Below are positions 35,015 through 43,122 of a stretch of DNA of 64,000 nucleotides, in pieces. How positions within the stretch are numbered: the first letter of the stretch is position 1; every line of letters starts with the position of its first letter. Below the pieces are notes generated by a model. The model saw only the letters and a program-made list of their open reading frames with translations, made no database searches and was not told where the DNA came from. A program made the position numbers and the translations under genes. Source of the DNA: Mycobacterium colombiense (GTDB taxonomy: Bacteria; Actinomycetota; Actinomycetes; Mycobacteriales; Mycobacteriaceae); NCBI RefSeq assembly GCF_003284975.1, contig NZ_QMEU01000011.1:1-64000 (forward strand), written 5' to 3'.

Positions 35015-36070
35015 TCAACGCTGGGCCGTGGCGCCGCTTTCCTGCTCGCGCTTGATCTCCAGCGCGATGTCGATCAGCTGGTCCTCCTGGCCACCGATGA
35101 GCTTGCGCTGGCCCGCGCGGTGCAGCAGCTGGTGGGCTGGCACACCGTAGCGCTCGGACTGGCGGATGGCGTGCTTGAGGAAGCTCGAGTACACCCCGGA
35201 ATAGCCCATGATCAGGGCGTTGCGGTCAAGCAGGCACTCGGCGGGCATCGCCGGGGCGACCACCTCTTCGGCGGCGTCGGCGATGTCGAAGAAATCGATC
35301 CCGGTCTTCACGCCGATCTTGTCGAACACCCCGATCAGCGCCTCGACCGGCGCGTTCCCGGCACCGGCCCCGAACCGGCGGCACGAGCCGTCGATCTGCT
35401 TGGCGCCCGCCCGGACGGCCTCCACGCTGTTGGCCACCCCGAGCCCGAGGTTCTCGTGGCCGTGGAAGCCCACCTGGGCGTCGTCGCCGAGCTCGGCGAC
35501 CAGCGCCGCGACCCGGTCACGCACGCCCTCGAGGACCAGCGCCCCGGCCGAATCGACCACGTAGACGCACTGGCAGCCCGCGTCGGCCATGATGCGGGCC
35601 TGTGCGGCGAGCTTCTCGGGCGAGATGGTGTGGCTCATCATCAGGAACCCGACGGTTTCCAGGCCGAGTTCGCGAGCCAGGCCGAAGTGCTGGATCGACA
35701 CGTCGGCCTCGGTGCAGTGCGTGGCGATCCGGCAGATCGAGCCGCCATTGTTCTGGGCCTCTTTGATGTCTTCCTTGGTGCCGACGCCGGGCAGCATCAA
35801 AAAGGCGATCTTGGCCTCTTTGGCGGTCTCGGCCGCGAGCTTGATCAGCTCCTGCTCGGGCGTCTTGGAAAACCCGTAGTTGAAGCTCGAGCCGCCCAGC
35901 CCGTCGCCGTGCGTGACCTCGATGACGGGCACTCCCGCGGCGTCCAGGGCGGCCACGATGGCGCCGACCTCGTCCTTGGTGAACTGGTGACGCTTGTGAT
36001 GTGAGCCGTCCCGCAACGACGTGTCGGTCATCCGGACGTCCCAGACCGGGTTGAAAAATATGTCGCTCAT
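35015..36070 (-). CDS. hsaF: HsaF, 4-hydroxy-2-oxovalerate aldolase
   Basis: DRE-TIM metallolyase (351 aa), counterpart of Rv3534c. It splits 4-hydroxy-2-oxohexanoate from rings A/B into pyruvate and propanal, which is channelled to HsaG. Motifs: [14 protein letters not shown] at the N-terminus (catalytic Arg-Asp), [15 protein letters not shown] strand [12 protein letters not shown], and the metal histidines in [17 protein letters not shown] at 36070 overlaps hsaG by 4 bp. Last gene of the hsaE-hsaG-hsaF unit. Confidence 0.96.
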   Translation of the reverse strand: MSDIFFNPVWDVRMTDTSLRDGSHHKRHQFTKDEVGAIVAALDAAGVPVIEVTHGDGLGGSSFNYGFSKTPEQELIKLAAETAKEAKIAFLMLPGVGTKEDIKEAQNNGGSICRIATHCTEADVSIQHFGLARELGLETVGFLMMSHTISPEKLAAQARIMADAGCQCVYVVDSAGALVLEGVRDRVAALVAELGDDAQVGFHGHENLGLGVANSVEAVRAGAKQIDGSCRRFGAGAGNAPVEALIGVFDKIGVKTGIDFFDIADAAEEVVAPAMPAECLLDRNALIMGYSGVYSSFLKHAIRQSERYGVPAHQLLHRAGQRKLIGGQEDQLIDIALEIKREQESGATAQR

Positions 36071-36999
36071 GATTGCGCTCCTCCGGCCGTCGCGCTCAAG
36101 GACTCCTTGGCGATCTCTTCGCCGACTTTCGTGGCCGCGGCGGTCATGATGTCCAGATTCCCAGCGTAAGGCGGCAGGTAGTCGCCCGCACCCTCCACTT
36201 CGACGAACGTGGTTACCAGCGCCTGGCCGCCGGAGTTGATCGACGGATCGTCGAACTGGGGCTCGTTGAGCAGCCGGTATCCCGGCACGTAGGTCTGCAC
36301 CTCGGCCACCACGTCGTGGATGGACTTGGCGATCGCGTCCCGGTCGGCGTCCTCGGGAATGGCGCAGAAGATGGTGTCGCGCATGATCATCGGCGGGTCG
36401 GCCGGGTTCAAGATGATGATCGCCTTGCCGCGCTTGGCGCCACCGATCGTCTCCACGCCCCTGCTGGTCGTCTTGGTGAACTCGTCGATGTTGGCCCGGG
36501 TGCCGGGGCCGGCCGACAGCGAGGCGACCGAGGCGACGATCTCGGCATACGGCACGCCGCCGAGGTCGGCGACGGCACGCGAGACCGCGTAGACGATCGG
36601 GATGGTGGCCTGCCCGCCGCAGGTGATCATGTTGACGTTCGGCGCGTCCAGGTGCTGGCGCAGGTTGGCCGGCGGGATCACCGCGGGGCCCACCGCGGCC
36701 GGCGTCAGGTCGATGGCCCGGATGCCGGCGGCCTCGTACTTGGGGGCGGCGTCGCGGTGCACGTAGGCGCTGGTCGCCTCGAACACCAGGTCGGGCTTCT
36801 CCGGCTGCGCCAAGAGCCAGTCCACACCCTCGTGGGTGGTCTCCAGACCCAGCTTGCGGGCGCGTGCCAGGCCCTCGCTTTCCGGGTCGATGCCGACCAT
36901 CCAGCGCGGTTCCAGCCAGTCCGATCGCAGCAGCTTGTAGAGCAGGTCAGTGCTGATGTTCCCCGACCCGACAATGGCCACAGTCGCCTTAGTCGGCAT
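36067..36999 (-). CDS. hsaG: HsaG, acylating propanal/acetaldehyde dehydrogenase
   Basis: 310-aa CoA-acylating aldehyde dehydrogenase, counterpart of Rv3535c and partner of HsaF. It turns propanal into propionyl-CoA. NAD motif [13 protein letters not shown] near the N-terminus; catalytic cysteine C127 in [23 protein letters not shown] follows. Forms a complex with HsaF for aldehyde channelling, which matches the 4-bp gene overlap. An AT-rich 51-bp gap separates it from hsaE. Confidence 0.96.
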   Translation of the reverse strand: MPTKATVAIVGSGNISTDLLYKLLRSDWLEPRWMVGIDPESEGLARARKLGLETTHEGVDWLLAQPEKPDLVFEATSAYVHRDAAPKYEAAGIRAIDLTPAAVGPAVIPPANLRQHLDAPNVNMITCGGQATIPIVYAVSRAVADLGGVPYAEIVASVASLSAGPGTRANIDEFTKTTSRGVETIGGAKRGKAIIILNPADPPMIMRDTIFCAIPEDADRDAIAKSIHDVVAEVQTYVPGYRLLNEPQFDDPSINSGGQALVTTFVEVEGAGDYLPPYAGNLDIMTAAATKVGEEIAKESLSATAGGAQS

Positions 37000-37035
37000 G
37001 ATGCCCCTTTTCGAAGCTTTGAAATTTAAGTTAGA

Positions 37036-37047
37036 CGATTTAAATCG
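37036..37047. repeat. Perfect AT-rich palindrome in the hsaE-hsaG gap
   Basis: CGATTTAAATCG, a 12-bp perfect palindrome in a 51-bp AT-rich gap that stands out in this GC-rich genome. On the minus strand TTAAAT-type sequences and AAGGGGC before hsaG could form an internal promoter and ribosome binding site. Confidence 0.45.
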
Positions 37048-37050
37048 AGC

Positions 37051-37836
37051 CTATTCGAACGATAGGCGGACCGAGCCGAGGCCCGCGAAGTCGGCGACGA
37101 AGTCGTCGCCCGGGTGCGCGTCGATCGCCTTCGTGCACGATCCGGGCAACACCACGTCACCGTTGCGCAGGCGGACGCCGAAGCCGTCCACCTTGCGGGC
37201 CAGCCAGGCCACCGCGGTGACCGGATTACCCAGCACCGCGTCGGTGCGGCCTTCGGCGACGACCGCACCGTTGCACCGCAACACGGCGTCGATCCCCTTG
37301 ACGTCGATGTCGCGGGGTGAAACGCGCGCCTCGCCCAGCACGAAGCCGGCCGACGAGGCGTTGTCGGCGATGGTGTCGCACAGTTCGATCTTCCAGTCGG
37401 TGATCCGGGTATCGATCAGCTCGATGGACGGGACCAACGCTTCGGTGGCGGCCAGCACGTCGTCCTCGGTGCAGCCGGCTCCCGGCAGGTCGGCGTTCAG
37501 GATGAAACCGACCTCGACCTCGACCCGGGGGTAGAGGTAGCGGTTCGCCTTGACCGGGGTGTCCTCGAACAGCTGCATCTCGTCGAGCAGGTGCCCGTAG
37601 TCCGGCTCGTCGACGCCCATCATCTGCTGGATCGCCTTCGACGAGAGCCCCACCTTGTGGCCGAGCACCCGGGCCCCCTCGGCGACCCGCTGGCGGATGT
37701 TGATCAGCTGAATCTCGTAGGCGTCGACGACGTCGATCTCCGGATAGGCGGCGGTCAACGGGGCGATCGGCTCGCCGCTCCGCTCGGCTTGTGCCAAGTC
37801 GGCAGCTAGCTCGTCGCGCGTGGCAACACTGAGCAT
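37051..37836 (-). CDS. hsaE: HsaE, 2-hydroxypenta-2,4-dienoate hydratase family
   Basis: Hydratase of the fumarylacetoacetase-like fold (261 aa), counterpart of Rv3536c. It adds water to 2-hydroxyhexa-2,4-dienoate from ring A, making the substrate of HsaF. Motifs: GHKVGLSSKAIQQMMGV, the metal-binding EVEVGFIL and the segment PSIELIDTRITDWKI. ATG at 37836 after GGAGA. Codons further upstream are open, but homology starts here. Divergent from kstD; the KstR operator at 37894 probably serves both. Confidence 0.94.
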   Translation of the reverse strand: MLSVATRDELAADLAQAERSGEPIAPLTAAYPEIDVVDAYEIQLINIRQRVAEGARVLGHKVGLSSKAIQQMMGVDEPDYGHLLDEMQLFEDTPVKANRYLYPRVEVEVGFILNADLPGAGCTEDDVLAATEALVPSIELIDTRITDWKIELCDTIADNASSAGFVLGEARVSPRDIDVKGIDAVLRCNGAVVAEGRTDAVLGNPVTAVAWLARKVDGFGVRLRNGDVVLPGSCTKAIDAHPGDDFVADFAGLGSVRLSFE

Positions 37837-37893
37837 TTTTCCAAGTCTCCTCGTACGGTCGACCGGGCCAGTAGCGGCCGCCCCGGGCAATTC

Positions 37894-37907
37894 TATAACG
37901 TGTTCTA
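37894..37907. promoter_or_regulatory. KstR operator between hsaE and kstD
   Basis: TATAACGTGTTCTA. It ends one base before the kstD ATG (37909), so kstD cannot have a normal leader and is probably leaderless or starts further upstream with the operator in its 5' end. 58 bp from the hsaE ATG. Confidence 0.92.
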
Positions 37908-37908
37908 C

Positions 37909-39591
37909 ATGTCAGCGCAGGAGTACGACGTCGTCGTGGTCGGGAGCGGCGGGGCCGGCATGGTGGCCGCCCTTACCGCCGCTCACCGGGGTCTTTCCAC
38001 CATAGTCATCGAAAAGGCCCCGCACTTCGGCGGTTCGACCGCACGCTCGGGCGGCGGTGTTTGGATCCCAAATAACGAAGTCCTCAAGCGTGACGGGGTC
38101 CGCGATACCGCCGAGGCCGCCCGCACCTATCTGCACGGGATCGTCGGCAACGTCGTGGAGCCCGAACGCATCGACACCTACCTCGAGCGCGGCCCGGAAA
38201 TGCTGTCGTTTGTGCTCAAGCACACACCGCTGAGAATGTGCTGGGTGCCGAAGTACTCCGACTACTACCCCGAGTCGCCCGGCGGCCGCGCCGAGGGCCG
38301 ATCGATCGAGCCGAAGCCGTTCGACGCCCGCAAGCTCGGCGCCGACGAAGCCGGCCTGGAGCCGGCGTACGGCAAGGTCCCACTGAACGTGGTCGTGATG
38401 CAACAGGATTACGTGCGGCTGAACCAGCTCAAGCGCCACCCGCGCGGCGTGTTGCGCAGCCTGAAGGTCGGGGCGCGCACCATGTGGGCCAAGGCGACCG
38501 GCAAGAACCTCGTCGGCATGGGCCGGGCGTTGATCGGGCCGTTGCGGATCGGGTTGCAGCGGGCCGGGGTCCCGGTCGTGCTCAACACCGCGCTCACCGA
38601 CCTCTACGTCGAGGACGGCGTGGTGCGCGGCGTCTACGTCCGCGAAGCCGGCGAGGCCGAATCGGGTGAGCCCCGGCTGATCCGGGCCCGGCGCGGGGTG
38701 ATCCTGGCGTCGGGCGGGTTCGAGCACAACGAACAGATGCGGGTGAAATATCAGCGTGCACCGATCACCACCGAGTGGACCGTCGGTGCGGTGGCCAACA
38801 CCGGTGACGGCATCCTGGCCGGCGAAAAGCTCGGCGCCGCACTGGATCTCATGGAGGACGCCTGGTGGGGACCGACCGTTCCGCTGGTGGGCGCGCCATG
38901 GTTCGCGTTGTCCGAGCGCAATTCGCCGGGCTCGATCATCGTCAACATGTCGGGCAAGCGGTTCATGAACGAATCGATGCCCTACGTCGAAGCCTGCCAT
39001 CACATGTACGGCGGTGAATACGGTCAGGGGCCCGGACCGGGCGAGAACATTCCCGCTTGGCTGGTGTTCGACCAGCAGTACCGGGACCGCTACATCTTTG
39101 CGGGATTGCAGCCCGGACAACGCATTCCGCGCAAGTGGCTGGAGTCCGGCGTCATCATCCAGGCCGATACGCTGGGGGAGCTGGCGCAGAAGGCCGGTCT
39201 TCCGGTGAACGAATTCACCGCGACCGTGGAACGTTTCAACGGGTTCGCGCGCTCCGGCGTCGACGAGGACTACCAGCGCGGCGAGAGCGCCTACGACCGG
39301 TATTACGGCGACCCGACCAATAAGCCCAACCCCAACCTCGGGGAGATCACGCACGCACCGTACTACGCGGCCAAGATGGTGCCCGGCGACCTGGGCACCA
39401 AGGGCGGTATCCGCACCGACGTCCACGGGCGGGCGCTGCGCGACGACGGCAGTATCATCGAAGGCCTTTACGCCGCAGGTAATGTCAGCGCCCCGGTGAT
39501 GGGCCACACGTATCCCGGTCCGGGCGGCACCATCGGTCCGGCCATGACGTTCGGCTACCTGGCGGCATTGCACATAGCGGGAGAGAACTGA
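37909..39591 (+). CDS. kstD: KstD, 3-ketosteroid delta1-dehydrogenase
   Basis: FAD-dependent dehydrogenase (560 aa), counterpart of Rv3537. It introduces the C1-C2 double bond into 4-ene-3-ketosteroids and, with KshA/KshB, triggers ring-B opening. FAD motif VVVVGSGGAGMVAALTAA at the N-terminus; GSTARSGGGVWIPNN; C-terminal FAD/substrate segment GLYAAGNVSAPVMGHTYPGP and GGTIGPAMTFGYLAA. ATG at 37909. An upstream in-frame GTG at 37900 lies inside the operator and is not used here. It ends 1 bp before the MaoC gene. Confidence 0.96.
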   Translation: MSAQEYDVVVVGSGGAGMVAALTAAHRGLSTIVIEKAPHFGGSTARSGGGVWIPNNEVLKRDGVRDTAEAARTYLHGIVGNVVEPERIDTYLERGPEMLSFVLKHTPLRMCWVPKYSDYYPESPGGRAEGRSIEPKPFDARKLGADEAGLEPAYGKVPLNVVVMQQDYVRLNQLKRHPRGVLRSLKVGARTMWAKATGKNLVGMGRALIGPLRIGLQRAGVPVVLNTALTDLYVEDGVVRGVYVREAGEAESGEPRLIRARRGVILASGGFEHNEQMRVKYQRAPITTEWTVGAVANTGDGILAGEKLGAALDLMEDAWWGPTVPLVGAPWFALSERNSPGSIIVNMSGKRFMNESMPYVEACHHMYGGEYGQGPGPGENIPAWLVFDQQYRDRYIFAGLQPGQRIPRKWLESGVIIQADTLGELAQKAGLPVNEFTATVERFNGFARSGVDEDYQRGESAYDRYYGDPTNKPNPNLGEITHAPYYAAKMVPGDLGTKGGIRTDVHGRALRDDGSIIEGLYAAGNVSAPVMGHTYPGPGGTIGPAMTFGYLAALHIAGEN

Positions 39592-39592
39592 C

Positions 39593-40474
39593 ATGCCCAT
39601 CGACGTAGACGTCGCGCTGAACGCCGAGCTGGACCCCATCGAATTCTCCTGGGCCAGCAGCGATGTGCAGCTTTATCACCTCGGGTTGGGCGCGGGCGCC
39701 GATCCGATGGACCCGCGTGAGCTGCGCTACCTGGTCGACGACACCCCGCAGGTGCTGCCGACGTTCGGCAACGTGGCCGCCACCTTCCATGCCACGAAGC
39801 CGCCGACCGTCAAGTTCCCCGGCATCGACATCGAGCTGAGCAAGGTGCTGCACGCCAGCGAACGGGTCGAGGCGCCGGCTCCGCTGCCGCCATCGGGCTC
39901 GGCGAAGGCCGTCACCCGGTTCACCGACATCTGGGACAAGGGCAAGGCCGCGGTGATCTGGAGCGAGACGACGGTGACCGCCCCTGACGGCACGGTGTTG
40001 TGGACGCAGCGGCGGTCGATCTTCGCCCGCGGTGAGGGCGGATTCGGCGGCGAGCGCGGGCCTTCAGGCGGCGGGTCGTCGGACGGCGTGCCGGACCGGG
40101 CCCCCGATCTCGAGGTCGACGTGCCGATTCTGCCGCAGCAGGCGCTGCTCTACCGGCTGTGCGGCGACCGCAACCCGCTGCACTCGGACCCCGAATTCGC
40201 CGCTGCCGCAGGCTTTTCCCAGCCCATCCTGCACGGGTTGTGCACCTACGGCATGACCTGCAAGGCAATCACCGATGCGCTGCTCGACGGCGATGCCGGG
40301 GCGGTCGCGGCCTACGGCGCGCGTTTCGCCGGGGTGGCTTTCCCCGGCGAGACGCTCAAGGTCGGCATCTGGAAGGACTCGACGTCTTCCGAAGGCCGCT
40401 TCCTGGCCACCGTTGTCGCGCCCTCGCGCGACAACGCCGTCGTGCTGTCGGGCGTCGAACTGGTTCCTGCGTAG
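39593..40474 (+). CDS. ChsH3-like MaoC enoyl-CoA hydratase (Rv3538-like)
   Basis: 293-aa double-hotdog hydratase, counterpart of Rv3538. The C-terminal hotdog carries the hydratase-2 signature YRLCGDRNPLHSDPEFAAAA (Asp and His catalytic) followed by GFSQPILHGLCTYG. The N-terminal half is a non-catalytic hotdog. It follows kstD after one base and shares its promoter. It probably hydrates a 2-enoyl-CoA side-chain intermediate; which chain length is not visible from sequence. Confidence 0.9.
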   Translation: MPIDVDVALNAELDPIEFSWASSDVQLYHLGLGAGADPMDPRELRYLVDDTPQVLPTFGNVAATFHATKPPTVKFPGIDIELSKVLHASERVEAPAPLPPSGSAKAVTRFTDIWDKGKAAVIWSETTVTAPDGTVLWTQRRSIFARGEGGFGGERGPSGGGSSDGVPDRAPDLEVDVPILPQQALLYRLCGDRNPLHSDPEFAAAAGFSQPILHGLCTYGMTCKAITDALLDGDAGAVAAYGARFAGVAFPGETLKVGIWKDSTSSEGRFLATVVAPSRDNAVVLSGVELVPA

Positions 40475-40492
40475 GGGTTATTCGCGCTTTGC

Positions 40493-40522
40493 GCCGAGCG
40501 TGAAGTTAGTTTCACGTTCGGC
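40493..40522. repeat. Hairpin downstream of nuclease-fold gene copy B, outer unit
   Basis: GCCGAGCGTGAA / TTCACGTTCGGC, 12-bp arms with one mismatch around GTTAGT. Lies just after the MaoC gene and may also serve as its terminator. Confidence 0.8.
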
Positions 40523-40524
40523 CG

Positions 40525-40550
40525 CGAGCGTGAAGGTAGTTTCACGCTCG
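40525..40550. repeat. Hairpin at the stop codon of copy B, inner unit
   Basis: CGAGCGTGAA / TTCACGCTCG, 10-bp perfect arms around GGTAGT. The TGA stop of the minus-strand gene (40542-40544) lies inside the right arm, as in copy A. Confidence 0.85.
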
Positions 40551-41381
40551 GCGGGCGCGAGCCGCACGCACCCGGCGGATGATGTCGGCCGGCCTGTCGC
40601 TCGCGAGCACCCTCACTACGATCCAGCCGAGACGCTCGATGGTCTCCAATCGCCGGACATCCCAGGTGTACTGCCGGCGATTGACGCGGTGCTGCTCGCC
40701 GTCGTACTCAACCGCCACTTTGAGCTGCTCCCAGCCCATGTCCAAATACGCGATCGCACTCCCCAATTCGTCGAGCACGGGAATCTGGGTTTGCGGCCGC
40801 GGCAGGCCGGCCTCGATCAGCACCAGGCGAAGCCACGACTCCTTCGGCGACTGCGCGCCGCTGTCGAATAGCGCTATGGCCTTCCGCGCCTGCACGATGC
40901 CTCGACGGCGCGAGTACCTTTCCGCGAGCAGCTCGACGTCGGCCGCCTTGATCCCCGTCGCGCGAGCCAATGCGTCGATGCCCGCAACCGCCGCCGTCGT
41001 CGAATACCAGCAACCGATATCGAGAGCTGTCCTAGCCGCCGAGGTCAGCGGGATCTCTCCAATGACGATTATTTCGTCGTCCTCGATACGGTCTGCGTGC
41101 GCTCTGATTCCAGCCTGGAAGTGGCGGTTGTCGTGGATGAGGTCCACCGCCGTCAACCTGTCGACCCAGTTACTCCCGTGTAGCGCCGCGGCGGCGAACC
41201 CGGCGACCACGCCCCTGCGCCCGGACCACAACCAGCCAGCCCTCGCTCGTAGCGCGGCAGTGACATCCGCATCCCGATTGACGTAAACGTCTCGGAACAG
41301 CCGGAGATAGCCAGTGCAGAGTTGTCCTCTGGTCAATACACCTCGAGCAACGGCCTCACTGCCCAGGAACGGCTCACCCAC
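40542..41381 (-). CDS. DUF559/Vsr-like nuclease-fold protein, copy B, intact
   Basis: 279-aa protein, paralogue of the frameshifted gene at 21353. N-terminal winged-helix-like region resembling AbiEi-type antitoxins (MGEPFLGSEAVARGVLTRGQ, RDVYVN), middle helical part (IDALARATGIKAADVELLAERY), and a C-terminal PD-(D/E)XK-like nuclease core: SPKESWLRLVLIEAGLPRPQ, LDMGWEQLKVAVEYDGEQH and LGWIVVRV. Putative metal ligands are E, D and E in that order. GTG start at 41381. Hairpins lie about 45 bp upstream and across the stop codon. Function unknown; possible DNA-acting enzyme. Confidence 0.82.
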   Translation of the reverse strand: MGEPFLGSEAVARGVLTRGQLCTGYLRLFRDVYVNRDADVTAALRARAGWLWSGRRGVVAGFAAAALHGSNWVDRLTAVDLIHDNRHFQAGIRAHADRIEDDEIIVIGEIPLTSAARTALDIGCWYSTTAAVAGIDALARATGIKAADVELLAERYSRRRGIVQARKAIALFDSGAQSPKESWLRLVLIEAGLPRPQTQIPVLDELGSAIAYLDMGWEQLKVAVEYDGEQHRVNRRQYTWDVRRLETIERLGWIVVRVLASDRPADIIRRVRAARARRA

Positions 41382-41425
41382 GACGGCAGCGTGGCACGTG
41401 TCATTGCCGGCGTCACTTCACTAAT

Positions 41426-41481
41426 CGACTGTGAAGTTAGTTTCACGGTCGGCAGTGAGCGTGAAACTAACTTCACAGTCG
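41426..41481. repeat. 22-bp perfect inverted repeat upstream of copy B
   Basis: 41426-41447 and 41460-41481 are exact reverse complements with a 12-nt loop. Each arm contains GTGAAGTTAGTTTCAC or its complement, itself a small hairpin of the same type as those at 40493-40550. It lies 45 bp before the gene's GTG. Confidence 0.9.
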
Positions 41482-41538
41482 GCGAGAAGACGCCGGGCGC
41501 TCGGCGGCACGGGGCGCGGTGCGCGCCGGACGTGGCCC

Positions 41539-42720
41539 CTAGCCCAGGATCAGGCCCGACGTGGGGACGCCGGTTCCGGCGGTGACGAGGACGTGCTCGA
41601 CGTCGGGCACCGGGTTCACCGAGGTGCCCCGCAGTTGGCGCACACCCTCGGCGATGCCGTTCATGCCGTGGATGTAGGCCTCGCCCAGTTGACCGCCATG
41701 GGTGTTGATCGGAAGCCGCCCCCCGATCTCGATGGCACCGTCGGCGATGAAGTCCTTAGCCTCGCCCTTGCCGCAGAATCCCAACTCTTCCAACTGAATC
41801 AGCGTGAACGGCGTGAAGTGGTCGTAGAGCACGGCGGTCTGGATATCGGTCGGCTTCAGGCCCGACTGCCGCCAGAGCTGCTGGCCCACCACCCCCATCT
41901 CGGGCAGGCCGAGCTCGGGCCGGTAGTAGCTGACCATCGTGTACTGGTCGGGGCTAGATCCCTGCGCCGCCGCCTCGATGACCGCCGGCCGTTGCTTGAG
42001 ATCCTTCGCGCGCTCCGGCGACGTCACCACGATCGCCACCGCCCCGTCGGTCTCCTGGCAGCAGTCCAGCAGCCGCAGCGGCTCGGCGATCCACCGCGAA
42101 TTCTGGTGTTCCTCAATGGTTATCGGCTTCTCGTAGAAGTACGCCTTCGGGTTCTTGGCCGCATGCTTGCGGTCGGCCACCGAGATCGCACCGAAGTCCC
42201 GGCTGCTGGCACCGGACAGATGCATGTAGCGCTGGGCGATCATGGCGACCTGCGCGGCCGGCGTCGACAGCCCGTGCGGGTAGGAGAACGAATTGTCCGC
42301 GGCCGTCGAATCAGCCTGCACCCCGGCGTTTCCCACCAGCCGGGTCTGCACCTGACCGAATCGCATGCCCGAACGCTCGTTGAACGCCCGGTACGCGACG
42401 ACGACGTCCGCCACGCCGGTGGCCACCGCGAGAGCCGCCTGTTGAACGGTCGCGCACGCGGCACCGCCGCCATATCCGATCTGCGAGAAGAACTTCAGGT
42501 CACCGATGCCGACCGCGCGCGCGACGGCCGTCTCGTTGTTGGTGTCCATCGTGAAGGTGGTCAGCCCGTCGACGTCGGACGGACTCAGCCCGGCGTCGTC
42601 CAACGCATCCAGCACCGCCTCGGCGGCCAGCCGCAGCTCACTGCGGCCGGAGTCCTTGGAGAAGTCCGTGGCGCCGATGCCGACGATCGCGGCTCGGCCG
42701 TTCAACAAGCCCGCTGACAT
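41539..42720 (-). CDS. ltp2: Ltp2, steroid side-chain aldolase (thiolase fold)
   Basis: 393-aa thiolase-fold protein, counterpart of Rv3540c. With the DUF35 domain of ChsH2 it performs the retro-aldol cleavage that removes the last three side-chain carbons as propionyl-CoA and leaves the C17 ketosteroid. Features: GIGATDFSKDSGRSELRLAAE, GYGGGAACATVQQAALAV, SAADNSFSYPHG-type segment, YDHFTPFTLIQLEELGF and THGGQLGEAYIHGMNG. No thiolase nucleophile cysteine. ATG directly follows the chsH1 TAA. Last gene of the cyp125-led operon. Confidence 0.95.
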   Translation of the reverse strand: MSAGLLNGRAAIVGIGATDFSKDSGRSELRLAAEAVLDALDDAGLSPSDVDGLTTFTMDTNNETAVARAVGIGDLKFFSQIGYGGGAACATVQQAALAVATGVADVVVAYRAFNERSGMRFGQVQTRLVGNAGVQADSTAADNSFSYPHGLSTPAAQVAMIAQRYMHLSGASSRDFGAISVADRKHAAKNPKAYFYEKPITIEEHQNSRWIAEPLRLLDCCQETDGAVAIVVTSPERAKDLKQRPAVIEAAAQGSSPDQYTMVSYYRPELGLPEMGVVGQQLWRQSGLKPTDIQTAVLYDHFTPFTLIQLEELGFCGKGEAKDFIADGAIEIGGRLPINTHGGQLGEAYIHGMNGIAEGVRQLRGTSVNPVPDVEHVLVTAGTGVPTSGLILG

Positions 42721-43122
42721 TTAGACGCCCCCGATCGTCAGCGTCACGTTCGCGATGACGTGATCGCCAAGGCTGTTGCGGCCGAACACCTTCAGCGTGA
42801 TCAGGCCGTCGTCGACGGCGGTCACCTCGCCGGAGAAGGTGACGGTGTCGTAGGCGTACCACGGCACACCGAGCCGCAGGCCGATCGACTTGATCACCGC
42901 CGTCGGGCCCGCCCAGTCGGTGACGTAGCGCTGCACCAGCCCGGTGTCGGTGAGGATGTTGACGAAGATGTCCTTGGACCCCTTGGCCTGCGCCAGGTCC
43001 CGGTCGTGGTGCACGTCCTGAAAGTCCCTGGTGGCCAGGGCCGTCGAGATGATGAAGGTCGGCGTTCCATGCAGCTTGAGTTCGGGTAGGGTGGTGCCCA
43101 CTTCAACAACCGGTGCGCTCAT
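42721..43122 (-). CDS. chsH1: ChsH1, MaoC-like enoyl-CoA hydratase subunit
   Basis: 133-aa single-hotdog MaoC-like subunit, counterpart of Rv3541c. With ChsH2 it hydrates the C17-C20 double bond of the 3-carbon side-chain enoyl-CoA. The catalytic Asp/His pattern is TRDFQDVHHDRDLAQ; then VNILTDTGLVQRYVTDWAGP. ATG at 43122 overlaps the chsH2 stop by 4 bp. An open extension upstream lies inside chsH2 and has no homology. Confidence 0.95.
   Translation of the reverse strand: MSAPVVEVGTTLPELKLHGTPTFIISTALATRDFQDVHHDRDLAQAKGSKDIFVNILTDTGLVQRYVTDWAGPTAVIKSIGLRLGVPWYAYDTVTFSGEVTAVDDGLITLKVFGRNSLGDHVIANVTLTIGGV

Noticed and set aside
37900..37908. GTG at 37900 as the kstD start.
   Set aside because: It lies inside the KstR operator; ATG 37909 gives the normal N-terminus.
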